Below are positions 42,056 to 56,000 of a stretch of 64,000 nt of DNA, one piece after another; position 1 is the stretch's first letter, and every line of letters begins with the position of its first letter. A model generated the notes under the pieces. The model was given only the letters and a program-made list of their open reading frames with translations, did no database searches and was not told the DNA's origin. The DNA is from Hyaloperonospora brassicae. Lineage: Eukaryota; Oomycota; Peronosporomycetes; Peronosporales; Peronosporaceae. Where the stretch lies: assembly GCA_947650285.1 (NCBI GenBank), contig CANTFL010000969.1, positions 1 to 64,000 of the forward strand, read 5' to 3'. The position numbers were made by a program, and so were the translations under genes.

Positions 42056-45000
42056 CCAGACCATACAAAAAATATTTTCGCGACGGGAAACAAGATGTAC
42101 AGTTTGGTCATGCGATATTGGACCGACGGTCATATATATATCAATGACACGATCATCCAGCGGAAATATGGGATATGATTAATAATAAGGTATCTGTTAG
42201 ATGTGTGCGACGAATAAAATTGGCTAGTCAGTAGAACCAAGAGCTCGTGAGCGTGTCGAAACGTCAACTTCCTCGAAAATCGGTAATCCCAAAGGAGACT
42301 AACGGCCTACCTGAAGGACCTTCAATCTTTGAATGATCTCACCTTGCCGACGAAAACTATGATTATGCAATTGTATCTTGGAATTGTTTACCAATGTAAC
42401 AGGTAAATAAATGACTGTGCTTAATGCGCTTCAATTTTAACTAATTGGGAGATGTGAACTTTTTGCAGGGCGGTGTAATATAAAGAAAATCTATTGTGCA
42501 ACTACCAGGAGGCTAGGACAGAAAACATAGTCTTGATTGCAGGGGAATTTTACCATGCCCAAAATGAAATTGATACAGCACATTTTCCAAGTTGGCTAAA
42601 GTAGCCGTGATCATCGTCTCTGCGAGCGATCGTACTATCTCGGCGTCCATATTATAGAATCGTTAAGGCCTACTAATGACGGTATCATTACGAGCCAGGC
42701 CGTTACGGAGAATAACCATAACAATTACTGGGGAAAAAAAGTGTAGGCCTTACTGCGGATACTACTAATTAAAGATATACTAGGTTGGTACCCGTTCCCT
42801 TAAAGTTTTGACGAGGAATTCAAAGTAAAAATCTTTCAGGAAGTAGGGGCTCCTGATAAATTAAGACGCCTTATTAATCCTGTGGACCGTTAATATCGTG
42901 AAGTGAAAGTCAATCAACAAGGATGATGGTGTATCTATACGATTTATCGGCAAAGTGCCTAGACACATCGACTTAAAATTGCGGAGTTGTCAGTTTGATA
43001 GGGCTAGTGGGCGGTCAGAGATATATTTTACAAAGAAACTATAATTATATACGCTGTATCTTGCCGTCGCACTTGTTCTAATATTCACATAAAACTCTGC
43101 GATAGAATATATTTCCACAAATCTGTTATCACTTAATGAGTACTGCTTTGTATGATCATATGTAGATCGATGACGACCCTGATGTGATAGCTACTAATTT
43201 GCTATAGCTGATCGATGTGTTCCGAGAGGTAAAACAAATACTTATCAGCAATTATCGGTGTAAAGTGGAATGTCCAATGTCGATGGTAGCCTAAAATTCC
43301 GCTCATCAAAAACTTTTATCAAAAAATCAGACCAGTTGTTAAACGAGTCTGATCTGTATATGTTGTTCATCGTCCTATATTACTTCATTTTAGGAAGTCT
43401 TAAGGTATGTTATTCGGATCGTTAAGTGTCTTTGGCCGACCAGGATGCTCACCTGACAGGATTGCAATTAAACAATGATATTATGCCCTGAACGACATTT
43501 GTGCGGCTCATTATATTCGGAAGCCCGTTCTTTTACAGCCCATTATCAAAAAAATTTAATTTTATCACTCAAGCATTACGAGTTGCAGGGATCTAGGTTC
43601 CATAAGATGAATTTTGCTGTCGGAGAAAGCTAGATTATACAATACGCTTTTTTAGCGATTCCCAGATCTCTTATTAAAATGTCAGAAGTGACTGAGATAG
43701 CCTAAATTGATAATAGGGTGATTAGCGTTTAGCACTTAAGGAAATAGACGATTGCGATATGTCACCATATCTGGGGATGGCAAAAGAAGAATGGTAATAA
43801 AAATTTGGTTGTGTTTACGTTGTTATATACCTAGGTAGCTGGAATGCTTGTGTTAGTAAATTTGTTCTTGGTTGGACACACGTGGTTGTAGTCTAAACCA
43901 TTCCATGCGCCATGACAAAAGCTCTACTGGAAGAGAATGGTGGTATTCATCGTCCATTTTTATATTTGATCACATGTTGGAGTCGGACGAAAAGTTATTA
44001 ATGGTGGTTTGACATTTAAGAAGGACAAGCCCTTCTTTACATCTTTTATTATTGTAATACTTTGTTGTCTTCGTGAAAAAATTAATTTACAACAATAAAC
44101 GCATGTATGGCTGATACATTTAGTCTAGTCTTATCAAAAGGTCAGTGATTAGGGTGCTACTACTTTCCTATAAACTCTAAAGATCAGCCAATTTGAACAG
44201 AAAAGATAGACTACATAATTTGTTAATAAGCCAAGCCCTTTACCACTTTTATAGAAGTGGACGAATTGCTAATTGTAATTGATTCGCGGTAATAACTAAG
44301 ACAGACCCCAATTACGTCACAACCTACGGTCAAAGTGGATAAATACTTCAGGCAGCCAGCTTATTTAAATTGTCAAATGTTAAAATGAAAAAAAGAACAA
44401 ATCGTGAAAAATAAATGAATAATTACAGAGTGTACGGCCAAATCAGGTGCAGCCAAATACGCGGCAGGTTGATTAGTGCATAAAGCACATCTTCTAGCGC
44501 TGTCACATATTTCTATTTTCTTGTTGATCAAAATTTAGAGTTGATCATTATTGTCGGCTTTAGAATTATTTGATCCGGTAGAAGCGTCGGAGATCATAAA
44601 TGCTGCACATCGGGCTCCTTGTTATTTCTCGCAAAGCGATCATTTTGAATTTACTTAAGATGCAGGACCAGAAAAGCTTTAATCAAAGCTGACTGATGTG
44701 TTTCTACATATGAGGCAAATAATGAGGTAGACTCCTTTGTTTACCGGTTAATCCTTTTTCAATATGATCCAGTAATTGGGCCATTCCGTTTAAATTATCA
44801 AAGAAAGATATACGATGGATCGGCCCTGTAGATTCCTTGCAACCCTGCATAGGTAAAACCGTCGTGAATATTAACGAAATCGCTCGGTCGGTCGTACTAC
44901 CACGTCGTCGGAGCGAGGTCTTACAGATAATTATCGTTAAGCAAATATGGATATAGCGCATAACACAATCGGAGAAATAAAATAAAATGCAGACTTTGAC

Positions 45001-45825
45001 GCGTATCTCATCTCAGATGCGGCCAAATGAAGTAACAAGACGCTAAACTATGTGCCTTCGACGCGTCTGACTACGAAGAAGACCAGGATGAAGGTTACAT
45101 GTTTGTCTATAATTAGCTATAGAAGTTTGAGATTTTGTATAATTAGTTTGAGTGCAAGTAGTGGAGTTGTTGTAACAAGATATTACGCATCATCACAATA
45201 CCATATAAAAGGATTTAAGCAAAGCATTGGTAAGATATGTGTCAGAGCGATGTTTATTGGTATGGTTCTCTTCTCTGTGTAATTTTTTTCTGAAGTCGAG
45301 AAATTTTGTAACTGTAAAGAGGGCAGTGTTATCCGCAATACATGCTTTACCTCCCTATAATTCGTAGGCAACATATTCCTGGACGCTTTGTTGCTATAAA
45401 TCACATAAGTCCTTTATGATTATCGGAGAAAGAGCACTACTCATGTTGTGGATAGAATTTATATCAAATGTGTGATCACTAATACAAGATCGCCTGAAAA
45501 ACACAGAAGCTCCTGAAAAATTACAAAGATTGTTTCCCGACAATTTGGCGCTTAGAGAGTGAGCCAAATCAAGCGAGTGTTGAAATTTACGTCCGACTTT
45601 CGACCCTTCATTAAAATTGCAGGACAAAGAGGCGTGTTAAGTAAGCATATAAAATTAAGCTAATTTTAATGGCAGATCATTATATGTAAACTATAACCCA
45701 AGCGCTTATAATAAATTGTACAGACGTAACTGAAACTAAGATAAATTGGAAGAACGAATGAAATAATCGATCAAAACTGTGCATTTTGTATTAATTTATT
45801 TCCACCTTACTTATGATTCAAAATT

Positions 45826-46110
45826 GTGATTAATGATTCTGTTTTATGCGAGACCCCTAATGATCACTCTAGTAAGGAAACTAAAGCTACGACCTCATCC
45901 GGCCTGCTTAACAAATTTATTGACCTAAGGTTATTGATCGATACAAGATGTGATAAAGCTCGATCTGAACGAAATCATTTTGATCCAACGCCGCATGGAA
46001 TAGAGCGTAAATTGCAACTTTGGTCATATTTGGATCGTCATAAAAAGATGATTACGCGTTGAACCTAGCTCGTATACGCCAATATTTATTAGGGGTGGCA
46101 ATAATATTGG
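45826..46110 (+). pseudogene. Integrase C-terminal fragment of copy D
   Basis: The frame to 46062 ends DKARSERNHFDPTPHGIERK and LQLWSYLDRHKKM, which fits the VWLYLDRVKEGYARKL segment of A-type integrase before the chromodomain. The first half of the frame is unassigned. Confidence 0.5.
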
Positions 46111-46429
46111 GAGATCACGCAAAATTTTAAGTTACTGGTACACCTTACCACTTTTTACCGATTTTCATTGTCTTTATATCAAACGGATCAAGCAATTTCC
46201 GGAAGGCCTGGAATAAGTGTGGACTTTGATGAAGCAAACCTGACGAACGACATGTGGGAAGACGACGTTGACAGTAATAAGCTGAAGTTGAAAGGATATT
46301 GGACGTATTATAATATAGTGAACACGTTTTAGTCTTGTACATAATAACCAACTCACATTGAATTGACATAGACACGGTGTAGTCATAAACACAATAACTT
46401 ACTTAATCTAAAGGGACATATTGACCCGA

Positions 46430-46530
46430 CGTAGGTAAACGAGGAAGATTTAGACTTAGCTGCTTTGTTACCAGGGTTTAACCGAAATCAGGCAGAACGA
46501 AAACGCTTCGTAGCGATGAAACAGCACTAT
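46430..46530 (+). pseudogene. Chromodomain tail of copy D
   Basis: Reads EEDLDLAALLPGFNRNQAER and RFVAMKQH, parallel to WVDEADLNCREL...RFEVMQSHEE at 5857-5960 in element A. Confidence 0.6.
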
Positions 46531-47885
46531 TTAAAAACAAGTTCATAACGGTGATCATCTGGTTTGTGAAATTGTTGAAAATGTCCAAGTAATTTTCAAA
46601 CGATACTTATATGGAGCGAGACTGAGTGAGAAGAACAAACAAAAGGCATAAAATGTGTTTTAAATGATGAGTTGGGCGATGCAATACACGGAACGATCGA
46701 CAACGGCAGCGAATTAAAATAGTGATTTATGTATTAATTCATAATGTAGAAAAGATAGAAATATTTCAAGATTACCTGTTAGACACTTTATCATCGTTAA
46801 TGGAACTGATCCACCGGGGTATAATAATCCCGGGTTGTTTATGAATGAAGCACGATATCTTTTTACACCAAATTTTTGTAAAATTTAACATCTATTAGGC
46901 AATTGCAAATCCTGGTATTTTAATAGATCTAAATTGGAGCCGCCGTTTACACCAGATCTGTTTATCGGCTGTTTTGAGTGTAAAAAATTGGTCTAAAATA
47001 TAATTAGATACCAGTGACGTCGATAATACGTGAAGGTTTAATTGGAGGGCTTTTTTAGCGGGATCAAACGCGATTTTCGTGATTTCTGTTGAATACGGTA
47101 GGCCGACGAGATCGCATCACTGTCTCCTTGGGCCAAGGTGATGTATGGTTAGTTTTTACACTTAAAAAATTTGACGTAAGCGAAATTTTATAACGCTTAT
47201 TACTTTGGTAGGTGGGGCCTCAAGACTGCGTGATGGGCCACAAAACACTCACTGTGCCGGACTGCCGACTTACTGGGGGGGGTACCCTGATGTCGCGTAT
47301 TGACCTTGCCTCACCTTGTGTACCCGCCGGCTGGCGGGGTGCACTCTTCGGTAAGTTGGACAGAGACAGCAATGTCTTTCCTCGATAGAGATAGACCTTG
47401 GTTTCCGATTGGATATAATTTACTCGGCAGGCCGGTAGATGACCGCTCGATAGACTTAACCGAGTGCGGGCTTACAATCATATTGCTTAGGTAGCTTGTC
47501 ACTCAAGCCACTACGTGTGATCATAGGGCTGTTAATATCCAAGCCGTTTTGCTCTTCCAAACCGGTAGGCTAGTAGGCTGCTTATGATAGCAAAGAATGA
47601 GGGAAAAGGTTTGCTACTCGACGAACCCACTTGCCAAATACTTCATGGGATCCTACTTGCACTTGTCTCGCCACGCAACTGTCTTCAACGGAGGAGACTA
47701 AAATTTGATCCCTTCCTCGGAATAGGCGTGCATACTTAACAAGTCATCTCTTTATTCACGACGACGGGCCACGTTTATACAAATTGAGAAACATACGGTA
47801 TAATCATATCGTTAAAGTTCTCAACTGTATCTTTGCCCGTTTCACTAACTCTTCATAAGACTCGTCAGGAGTAGCCTGGCGATGA
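46531..47885. other. Interval without a confident gene
   Basis: AT-rich to about 47.2 kb, then of mixed composition. It should contain the 3' end of copy D; no LTR ends or antisense frame could be recognised. A plus frame at 47300-47494 is open but unassigned. Confidence 0.3.
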
Positions 47886-48032
47886 GGGACTATGTCTACC
47901 CATTATAGACCCAGGTCTACCAAGGAGGGACAGTATCTACCAATGTCGGACCCAGATCCAACGATGATGGACCATGTCCATTGATGAACGCCCTAGGTCT
48001 ACAAGTAATAGACCGGGTCTAGCAATGAGATA
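47886..48032. repeat. Minisatellite, seven units of 21 bp
   Basis: Seven consecutive 21-bp units follow the pattern GGACCNAGGTCTACCAATGAN, for example units beginning GGGACTATGTCTACC and GGACCCAGATCCAACG. The units differ from each other at several positions, so the array is old. 21 bp is seven codons, but no long frame crosses it. Confidence 0.7.
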
Positions 48033-48334
48033 CCGCGGTCGGCTTCTGTCAGTACGACTTTACCTGTAATTTGGCAACAGTCTTCGACTTGTATGGTTCT
48101 GAGGACCCCTGAAAAATGAAGGCTCGACCTCTTCTAAGGCCCTATTTTCTTCGGACACCCACCTGCCTAAAAGTGACTCCTTGTCCCTTGACCGGGCCGA
48201 CCTCGAGGTATATTGTTCTTGGAACACACTTTATCACAGGTACATCATCAATTTCGTAAGCTAATATCCGAAGGTAGTACATACATTATCGAATCTATGT
48301 ATTGTCCTTCATTAAAAAATCACAATCAGCGGAT

Positions 48335-48703
48335 CTAATGGTGACGCCGACAACGTAAGATCTTTGCTGACATCAACCCTGACATCAAATCTGCTAATTT
48401 CTCACAAAATTTAGGTTTGACAGGTCTCAATCGTTTTGCGATCGGGTTCGCCCCTCCTACATCAACGTTAGGTATAGCTCCAGGTGCTGTGGGCGGTAAT
48501 GCGTTCCCAATACCCATAGCAACCGTCCTTTTTTTCAATTCAGTTGTCGTGAGTTTTTCTATCGTCCGAAAACTCGCTTCTGGATCGCCAACTTGAATAT
48601 CATCTATGGTGACTTCGGCAGTATACGTAGTCACTAAGAGCAGCACAGCCATGTGTCGATCGAGGTCTTCTACGTAAGATTCTCCGCTTTCGTTATAATG
48701 CAC
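48335..48703 (-). pseudogene. Reverse transcriptase N-terminal fragment of copy E
   Basis: An open 122-codon stretch reads NESGESYVEDLDRHMAVLL, VTIDDIQVGDPEASFRTIEK, GNALPPTAPGAIPNVDVGGA and KRLRPVKPKFCEKLADLMSG. It matches element A around 1890-2230. It ends at a truncation rather than at the end of the domain. Confidence 0.75.
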
Positions 48704-49963
48704 GGAAAAACTTGTCTATTCTTCCTGCTGCACTTCGTTGTTAGTTACCGTCGAATTAGCCTCTTCGGTCATTACATCAGACTGTTCATGATCTTTATAA
48801 ACCCACATCTTGATATCGTCTTCATATTGGTATCTAATATGATCTCGAATGAATTCGCATTCATTTCATACACAATCTATTACTGTTTGATTCACCTCGA
48901 TCGTCGAGCTAGCCGCTCAATTGTGCAGCAGGTTAAAATTGTTCGTTATATCAATGGCGCTTAACGTAGTCGGTAACGACACGTCGCAATCCCCTATCGG
49001 ATCGAATCCGTGAGTCGTCGGTTTTGCCGGATTCCCCTCTTGGCTATAAAACGTTCCATCTAGATTCCGCATCACATCAGACTGATGGCTGTTAGTTCAG
49101 TCCAAGGAAAGCATCATTTTTGACCGCTATACCGGCCTTCATCGTCTATTGATCTTGTTTTAACACCATATGTGGTCGATCTCGCACTGAGTCGTTGTAT
49201 TCAATCATGTGAATCTATTATTTCTTTAGCTCGACCGGTGACGATGACAATAACCGTTCTCGATTTTCTTCATCAATTTTTTTGAAATTCTATCAATCGC
49301 TTGGTCTGGTCAAGAGCTTTGTGTGAATTTTGTAGATCAAATAATCCCATTAAGGGGCTGCGCATACTTAAATTTATTCATCTGTTCGACCAAAATTCGT
49401 TCTGAAATTCAAAAATTGCCACTAATGGTATTTTTGACGTGATCCCATCGAAACATAACCGTTAGATCGCAGTACTATGTAATTCATCAATATTAAGCCC
49501 AGTGGTGGAAAGAACCTTAGATCAATTCGTCATCGCCGATATTGGTGAGCTGTAAGTACTTCGACAAAACGGGCCAGTTAGTTAGCGTTGGCACCCAAGT
49601 AATGTCCTTTTGTAGCTAGAGTTGTCTATTAGAGAATTAAACATATCCTAATCTCCGTTTCTCCAATAACATATATGAAAACACGCTGATACTTAAAATC
49701 GATCGCTTGAAGATGGATCTGTACGGCGGTTTTCGCCCCGCCAAGCTTAAACTCACTCAATTTGGCAGACATAGAGTTTCTTCTGCCGGATCCAAACGAA
49801 TCTCTGCCGGTATCGTAACATCATATTGTTTCTTGATCGACTTGATCTCCGACCCATCCTTTAAATTGATACACTAAGGATTCCGTTCAATGTAATCTTG
49901 ATCTGAATCCGTGAACTTGTCATACACGTGCTCCAATAAACCCCATAAATATTTGAGTCTGAC
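48704..49963 (-). pseudogene. Protease and spacer fragments of copy E
   Basis: Across shifts the minus strand gives KGWVGDQVDQETI (about 49.86 kb), a degraded Val-Pro-Ala-Gly-Ile segment, PPYRSIFKR (about 49.72 kb) and then weak spacer traces. These parallel element A 590-1100. A plus-strand frame at 48653-48964 is an antisense shadow. Confidence 0.45.
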
Positions 49964-50374
49964 TTATGTTGATTTAAAAAATATATTACGAGCAAGAGTT
50001 GTGTCGATGGTCAAAGGTTTAGCGCTCAAGTTAAACAGCATGAATACCTTCTCCTTGTTGATTTTTGCGAATTGCTTTTGGATTTTTAACCACTTTCCTG
50101 GTGAGTGGTACATACAGTACTCTCGCAATACGTCCGGCGCAAGATCGTACTCCATCCTTTTAGACAATCGGGCGTACTCATCAGCTCGTTCCATGCATGA
50201 AATCGAAAAAAACTGAGGGAATTCTGCATCTTTTAGAAATCGGTATAATGTGATCATTAACGTTATAAGATTCGTTCTATTTTTCCACGTATGCATAAAT
50301 GCAAATAATACAATGATCAGCTCGTGCCAGATTCCATCCTGGCAAGCGTTATAGAGTATAGTCTGTTTGAACAT
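49964..50374 (-). pseudogene. Gag-protease junction of copy E
   Basis: A 136-codon open stretch. The middle reads ERADEYARLSKRMEYDLAPD and EYCMYHSPGKWLKIQKQFAK, then INKEKVFMLFNLSAKPLTID, matching element A 340-460. The protease active site should follow LF as Asp-Ser-Gly; here it is Asn-Leu-Ser, so catalytic capacity is lost. Confidence 0.6.
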
Positions 50375-53000
50375 GGGCGAAAATATTTCAGCATGCTTGG
50401 TAGGTACATAACACTTGCGAAGTAAATTGTTTTAAGTTAGTCATGGGGAATTTGCCATTCTCATGCATCTCCTCGCATGCGGCGCACCCAAATACTTGCT
50501 TAATGAATTTTTATCTTACTTGCACTAATGACATGACAGTCTCTTTCAAAAGCCACGATCTTCATACTTCGTCGTCCTCAGTGGGGGTACAACTACAAAA
50601 ATTCACCACGAGATCGATCTTTATTATCTGATCTTGTGTTTGATTGACATATTTCGACTCTCATCGGTGATTAAATCAATAACGTCCGTGAGGTCAATCT
50701 CCACGACCTTGTTCGTTTTCAGGATCGTTAGTATCGTGTTGAAGTTATTAGGCGTACGCAAACTTTGCCCGATCTTGGTATCCGACCGCACATACTCAGC
50801 GTCGATATACACCCAAATCTGACCCACTGTACTCTGAACCCGATCCGCTTCATATATATTTTGTTCCCCTCATATCTCTCTCACAGATCAGATAGGTTTC
50901 GACAATTTTGGGTTCGAACTCAAGCCCGATGGTGGTCAAAACAATCTTGACCTCACCGGCGCCTTATTGGCACACACTTCCATGCGCTTGGTAAGTGCGC
51001 AATGTTTATTTAATGTTGTGAGCATCCGTTAATCGTAACATAGTCAATTCCTTGACCACATCACAATCTTCCAGCGTTTTGATGAAGCATTCCACATGTT
51101 CACATTTCACAGTCGGCGTCCTTTCTCGGATAGAGATCTTCGTCCTGATCACCGTCACGTTCAACCGGTACAGATACTATTGTGAAGTCTCATTCAGTGG
51201 TTTGCTTGCGTAGTAGCATTGTAAACTTGATTTTTATCCATGTCGCCTAAATTATATTATGAAACCTTTAACTAGGAAATTCTAATCACGGCGGGTCGAT
51301 CGGACGATTTGAATGTATCAGTTTTAAGCCGGTCTTGTAAGCATTTTGCTGAATAATTAAAAAATATTCTGCATCTGTGGCTTGGTCACGCAAGAGTGCG
51401 GACTTGAATTTACTAGTCCAGATCCTAGCTCGGTCTTTGTCTCAGCCACGTTTTTACGCTATTATAGATCGCTGATCGCCGATACTCGTAGCCTCTGCGG
51501 AATTTTTTGTTTCCGCTTGGCGTGGCTCGGCAGCGGTCATCATTGGTCGTCTAAGATCCAACATATCAAGATGTTGAAGATCATAGTTGTAAGATCGACA
51601 ATAATGAAGATCCCTCACCGACTCTATTTCCACGTCTGGGAAATTAGTCTCTGTGGTCGTAACATTTACCGTCGATCAAGCAGCATCATTAATATTCCTA
51701 TTTTTCCGATTTTCTTCGTACTTCTTCATGACTGCTTCAAGGTACGACCGCAGCTGTCCGGCATGAAACTAGAGCGGCTCGATCGATTTAGCTTCCATCG
51801 GGCTTATACTATCGCGAAACGATTCAGCCTTGGATAGTCCCAATAACATCAGTTTCATATTTTTCAAATCGGCTGAATACAAGTACTAGTTTACTAATGC
51901 ATACAACGACGATCCGGTATTATAACTTCTTGTTGTGTCTGAGATCAGCATGATCGCTTGATCCGATACCCCGTAATCAATATATCCATCCATCGATGGC
52001 CGGCTCAATCTTATTGTCTGCTAGTCGCCACTCCTGATCAACTTAATCAGCCTTTTACACAACAATTTTTTCGCATTGATCTCTTGGTCATCATCTCATT
52101 CCAATAGGTTCTGCGCATCAATATAAGTTCTAGCTTAAAACCCCGCGTCTTTTAGCAACTACTTATGACTGCAAATCGCCTGTAATGGGTTTGCGGGTGA
52201 GCCATGAGTTGATGTCGGCAATTGTAGCGGACTAATAAGCTGTGCATTCAAAATCTATAGCACTTGATCACTGGTAAACCGTTTCTTTAACTCCTTCCAG
52301 TGATATTCTTTCTCCAGCAGCTCGAACTGCCAGTTTTCAAGTCAGCTCCATGTCTTGTATCCATCGTCCACTGACTTGATCGACCGCATGAATGTTTACA
52401 TAGCGCTATCCTGTTGATTTAATCCAGTATTGCGATCTATTAATTCCGTTCTAACTACTTATCTCTTCATTCGCTAAGCCTTCCCGATCTTCTTCTTCGA
52501 CGTTCCTTAAAGTTTCTTATGATGTTTACCATTCGCTGTAGATCTCTTGTCCAGCAAATTATATTTGAAATATGGTCCGCTGTAGTACTCAAAGAATTTT
52601 TAGCAGGGAGTCAACATTATCTTCCAGATCGGCAAGTTGATATTTCTCTTTCAATTTTTCGTTATTATCGCCCTTTTAAAAACTTGATTATATGGGGATT
52701 ATTACATGTCGCGCTTCTAAGTCAATCATTCAACCTCCGACGCTTCTATCCCAGGTTCTATCTTTATCTTTGCATCTTTACTCAGGAACTCACGAAGTAT
52801 CCCGAGTCACAAGAAAATCTAGCCACAGGAATCATTGTGGTGAAGCTGGATTTACAAATTTGCATATGTGACCCTGCCCATATAACGGGGTCCAGACGAC
52901 CGACGTTTAGATGAGATATCCTTTCATGTTTGTGTTGCTTCCTTCCTAACATTTTGTTACCCGTCGGTAGTGCAGTCAGTACTCTTCTTGTTGGACATCT
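50375..53000 (-). pseudogene. Gag fragments of copy E
   Basis: Minus-strand pieces include WVYIDAEYVRSDTKIGQSLR with TNKVVEIDLTDVIDLITDES (50827-50624), and a basic/aromatic segment YKTWRRLENWQFELLEKEYH near 52.35 kb. They look like matrix or capsid helices but no definite domain can be named. The larger plus-strand frame 51382-51837 is antisense to this and is not supported. Confidence 0.35.
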
Positions 53001-56000
53001 GTTTATCCCAACTTGACCGAGTTTGGGGTGAGATGGTACGCGTGGTAGTCTTCACGCAGTCACAGGGTACTAGAAGGGACGCCATATATGCTACCTCAAT
53101 ATCAAATAAGTTGCCTTGTCCAACATGAGAAAATTAGTCTGCTTGAACTTCTGACCACTTTCGCCATCTCGAGATTTGAATTACTATTACTTTATTGCTG
53201 TGTCCTGTCGCCGTTGTCTTGATATTGGTGAAAGTTCTAAGCGCACATATCCAAACTATCCTGGTGTGACACTTGTATAAACGAGCGGCGGAACTATCTA
53301 TTTTGTCGCGTATGGGGGAGGCAAATATTTAGCCTGGAATTGATGACGCCTGTCTTTTGACGTAAATGAACTCATTTTAATGTTATTCAAGCATCTCACA
53401 AAAAACCCTACGGTATATCCTATATATACCGAAAACCACACGCCACGTTTCATTCAATACATAACTTTGTGTCTTGAGTTAAAAAGTGAAGATTCGGTGA
53501 AGGTATTGAAAAAATGCACACGAGGTTTGGCTCCCTGCCAGGGGTCTCGGCGGTGCCTTCTCAAAACACGAGTGAGAACTACCCAACCTATATCTTTGTA
53601 GTGTCTTATACAACATCATGGAACCCTGAAAAACCTTCCATATATACCCTAGCGTACGCTGGATCTCTGGAGTATATTCAAGCAAAACTTGCACTTCAAA
53701 CATCTCGTACATCATAGACCCGCTGGTCAATCTCCTACCCTTTGGCCGTATCAAATTCCCTGAAATCGGATCTCCTCGCAGATCGGAGCTCTTCTTGGAT
53801 CGGTTCCTTGTTTAAACCGGTCCTCACTTGGATAATATCCACTCGTAAATTGGAACTTGCTCTCGAATCGAAACAACATCTTGGTTCGGATCCACTCCCA
53901 GATATGATGCGATTTTCGTAGTCCACCCATCCAACCATTGTACCTAGATCGATTGCCAGGGTAATGTTTCTTAGGCACATTCTATAACAATTCTTAAATC
54001 CGCTTTTATTCAAATGCCTTGAAAATTAGACATGGGCTTGTACGTGCGCAACGTTACATACTTTAATATTTACGTTTTTAGCCTCAGTAGCGTCAGCTAG
54101 TTTGCCATCTTACGATCCCCCAATATATTAATAATTTTTTTACATGATCGCTGCGATTAATGGCATTACCATCACTCTTGTAGACCATCTTAGCCACGTT
54201 CAGTATGTATATCCCATTCGCGCATTTTCACGCGTGGTTGTACCGCCTACCAGCAGAAGTTTTGCGATCACAGTCATTCCCGTAAAAGTTTTCCAGAAAA
54301 GTGTTCCACTTGCTGCGGGTAATCCGAATTAGCTATAAATACCAGTTAGGAGCACGGCACCTACCAATATTTAACTAGACTAACAACTTTTTACAAGACG
54401 GTGCTTTGTTACATATAAAACTAATTTTACCTTGTACACTTAGTTTCTAGCGTGGAATGAATATGTTCGCGTCCCACAAAATAACTTCTACTCAGCGATC
54501 GCTGACATGCGGATTTCTTACGTAGTAAACCCATTTTCTGTATAAGCCTCTATAGCGACCTACTAATGTCACCGCAGGTCATCCAAGTCAAGATTGTCGA
54601 AGTCATATTTATTACCGAGAGTGTGATGCAAAACGGCCGGCTCCATTTTAGGTAGGCACGAATGCCTCCAAAATATAATTTAAATTTGGGGTTAGACAAT
54701 CTGCATCGATCGGTGTCGCTTACGATTTTGGTCTTGCAAAACTAATTATCTATGACTCCCGCAATCTGTACCTACATTTATTCTGAATTCGCTAATAGTA
54801 GGGACCCTCGCAAGAGGAAGATGATTAACGCGCATGGCGTAGAAGGTATAATATATTTGGCTGACACAATAGGCTGTGCCAAAGGGTCCCCAATACATAC
54901 ACGCCAGCTAAATATGGTCGGATTCGTCCGCATCGGACTCATCCGAGGCATAACACGACATCCCGACAGGAGAACGATTCATCTTCTCTCTGATCACGGT
55001 GATCGTGGAATAGCGTTTGGCAGAATTCTAATTACCAATTGAGCGGTGCCAACATATGGAACACTGATCAAATCGCAGTGATTTCCTGATAAAGGTCACA
55101 GAAGAGCAATATGTGCGCGGAAAACGCTGCCTGGAAAAATTCCGCGTCTTGTATAAACTGGAAGAGACGGCGCATCGTCTCTACGTGATCGTCGAGGCTT
55201 TCATTCGTATCATGTGACTACTAACCTGGCCGATCAGCTCCAGCTGTAGTATTTTATAATAAGGGATCCGTGTTTAGTAGCTCACGAAGCTAGTTTTAGT
55301 AAACACGTCTCTGCCACATATCGAGCTGTCATCCATCCATCTTTCCCTCTTCTGATGCGACTTTTTCTTGATCGTCACCTGGCGAATTGGCCACCCATAG
55401 CGTCAGGGTTGTAGCATTCATCTTCGTTTCCTTTTATATTTTGTATGCCGAAATATTATTTGCTTTCACTAGACGTGTCTCATCTAGAGGGTCATTCTTT
55501 GCAGTGCGGATCTCAGCGTTTCCCAGAGGTACCTGATGAGTGTATGTAGGGTTTTGTCACTCATCACCTAAGTGATCTTCCTCTTTAATTGTAATCGATA
55601 GAGCCTCTCCTGTAATTCGGACGAACCGAGGTACATTGCTTATCACTTGTCTGCAATGATCTATTTTTCGTTGACACTTCCATATCCAGTCAACTTATAC
55701 CTTAACATCGTCGATCAGGGATTAATGGTGAGATTCCAAGTCTCCTGAAGGTTCAAACATGCGTAGAGGGTGGTGGAGTATTTATTACCGAGAGTCCGAT
55801 GCTTTCTCAAATTATCCCTGTTGCCCGGCCAAAATACTGATGTAGAGTGTGACCGGACCAAGTGTAATACTCGTTTCTCCTTTTCTCGTGTATCTGTCGC
55901 CGGGTGTGCACCACTCTTCTGGATGAAAAGATGTCGTTGTCTGTCTTAAACTATTTCATTTAAAGCCTGATGTGGTCGCTTTAACACTCTTCACGTGAAC

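Larger units (their letters stand above)
37500..46530 (+). mobile_element. Old A-type gypsy copy (D), heavily decayed
   Basis: Fragments of an A-type element occur in order over about 9 kb: Gag capsid (about 39.3-39.55 kb), zinc knuckle (39.9 kb), RT (41.6-42.1 kb), integrase C-terminus (45.9-46.1 kb) and chromodomain tail (46.43-46.53 kb). Distances are close to those in element A. The sequence is far more AT-rich than element A and stops are everywhere. The 5' boundary is a guess; the 3' LTR was not located. Confidence 0.6.
48335..53000 (-). mobile_element. Old A-type gypsy copy (E), minus strand, 3' truncated
   Basis: Reading downward: Gag (about 53.0-50.4 kb), Gag-protease junction (50374-49964), protease and spacer (49.96-48.7 kb), and the first third of RT (48703-48335). 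Pol stops abruptly after LMSGLMSAKILR near 48.34 kb. It is the counterpart of element A 1-2260 and helps to define that lineage. The right boundary is uncertain. Confidence 0.6.

Noticed and set aside
45052..45282. 76-codon frame with a hydrophobic C-terminal part as a membrane protein
   Set aside because: It sits in the decayed integrase region of copy D, is AT-rich and shows no start context or homologous segment.
51382..51837. 151-codon plus-strand open frame
   Set aside because: It is antisense to the Gag region of copy E, has no domain, and its composition follows the decayed minus-strand coding sequence.
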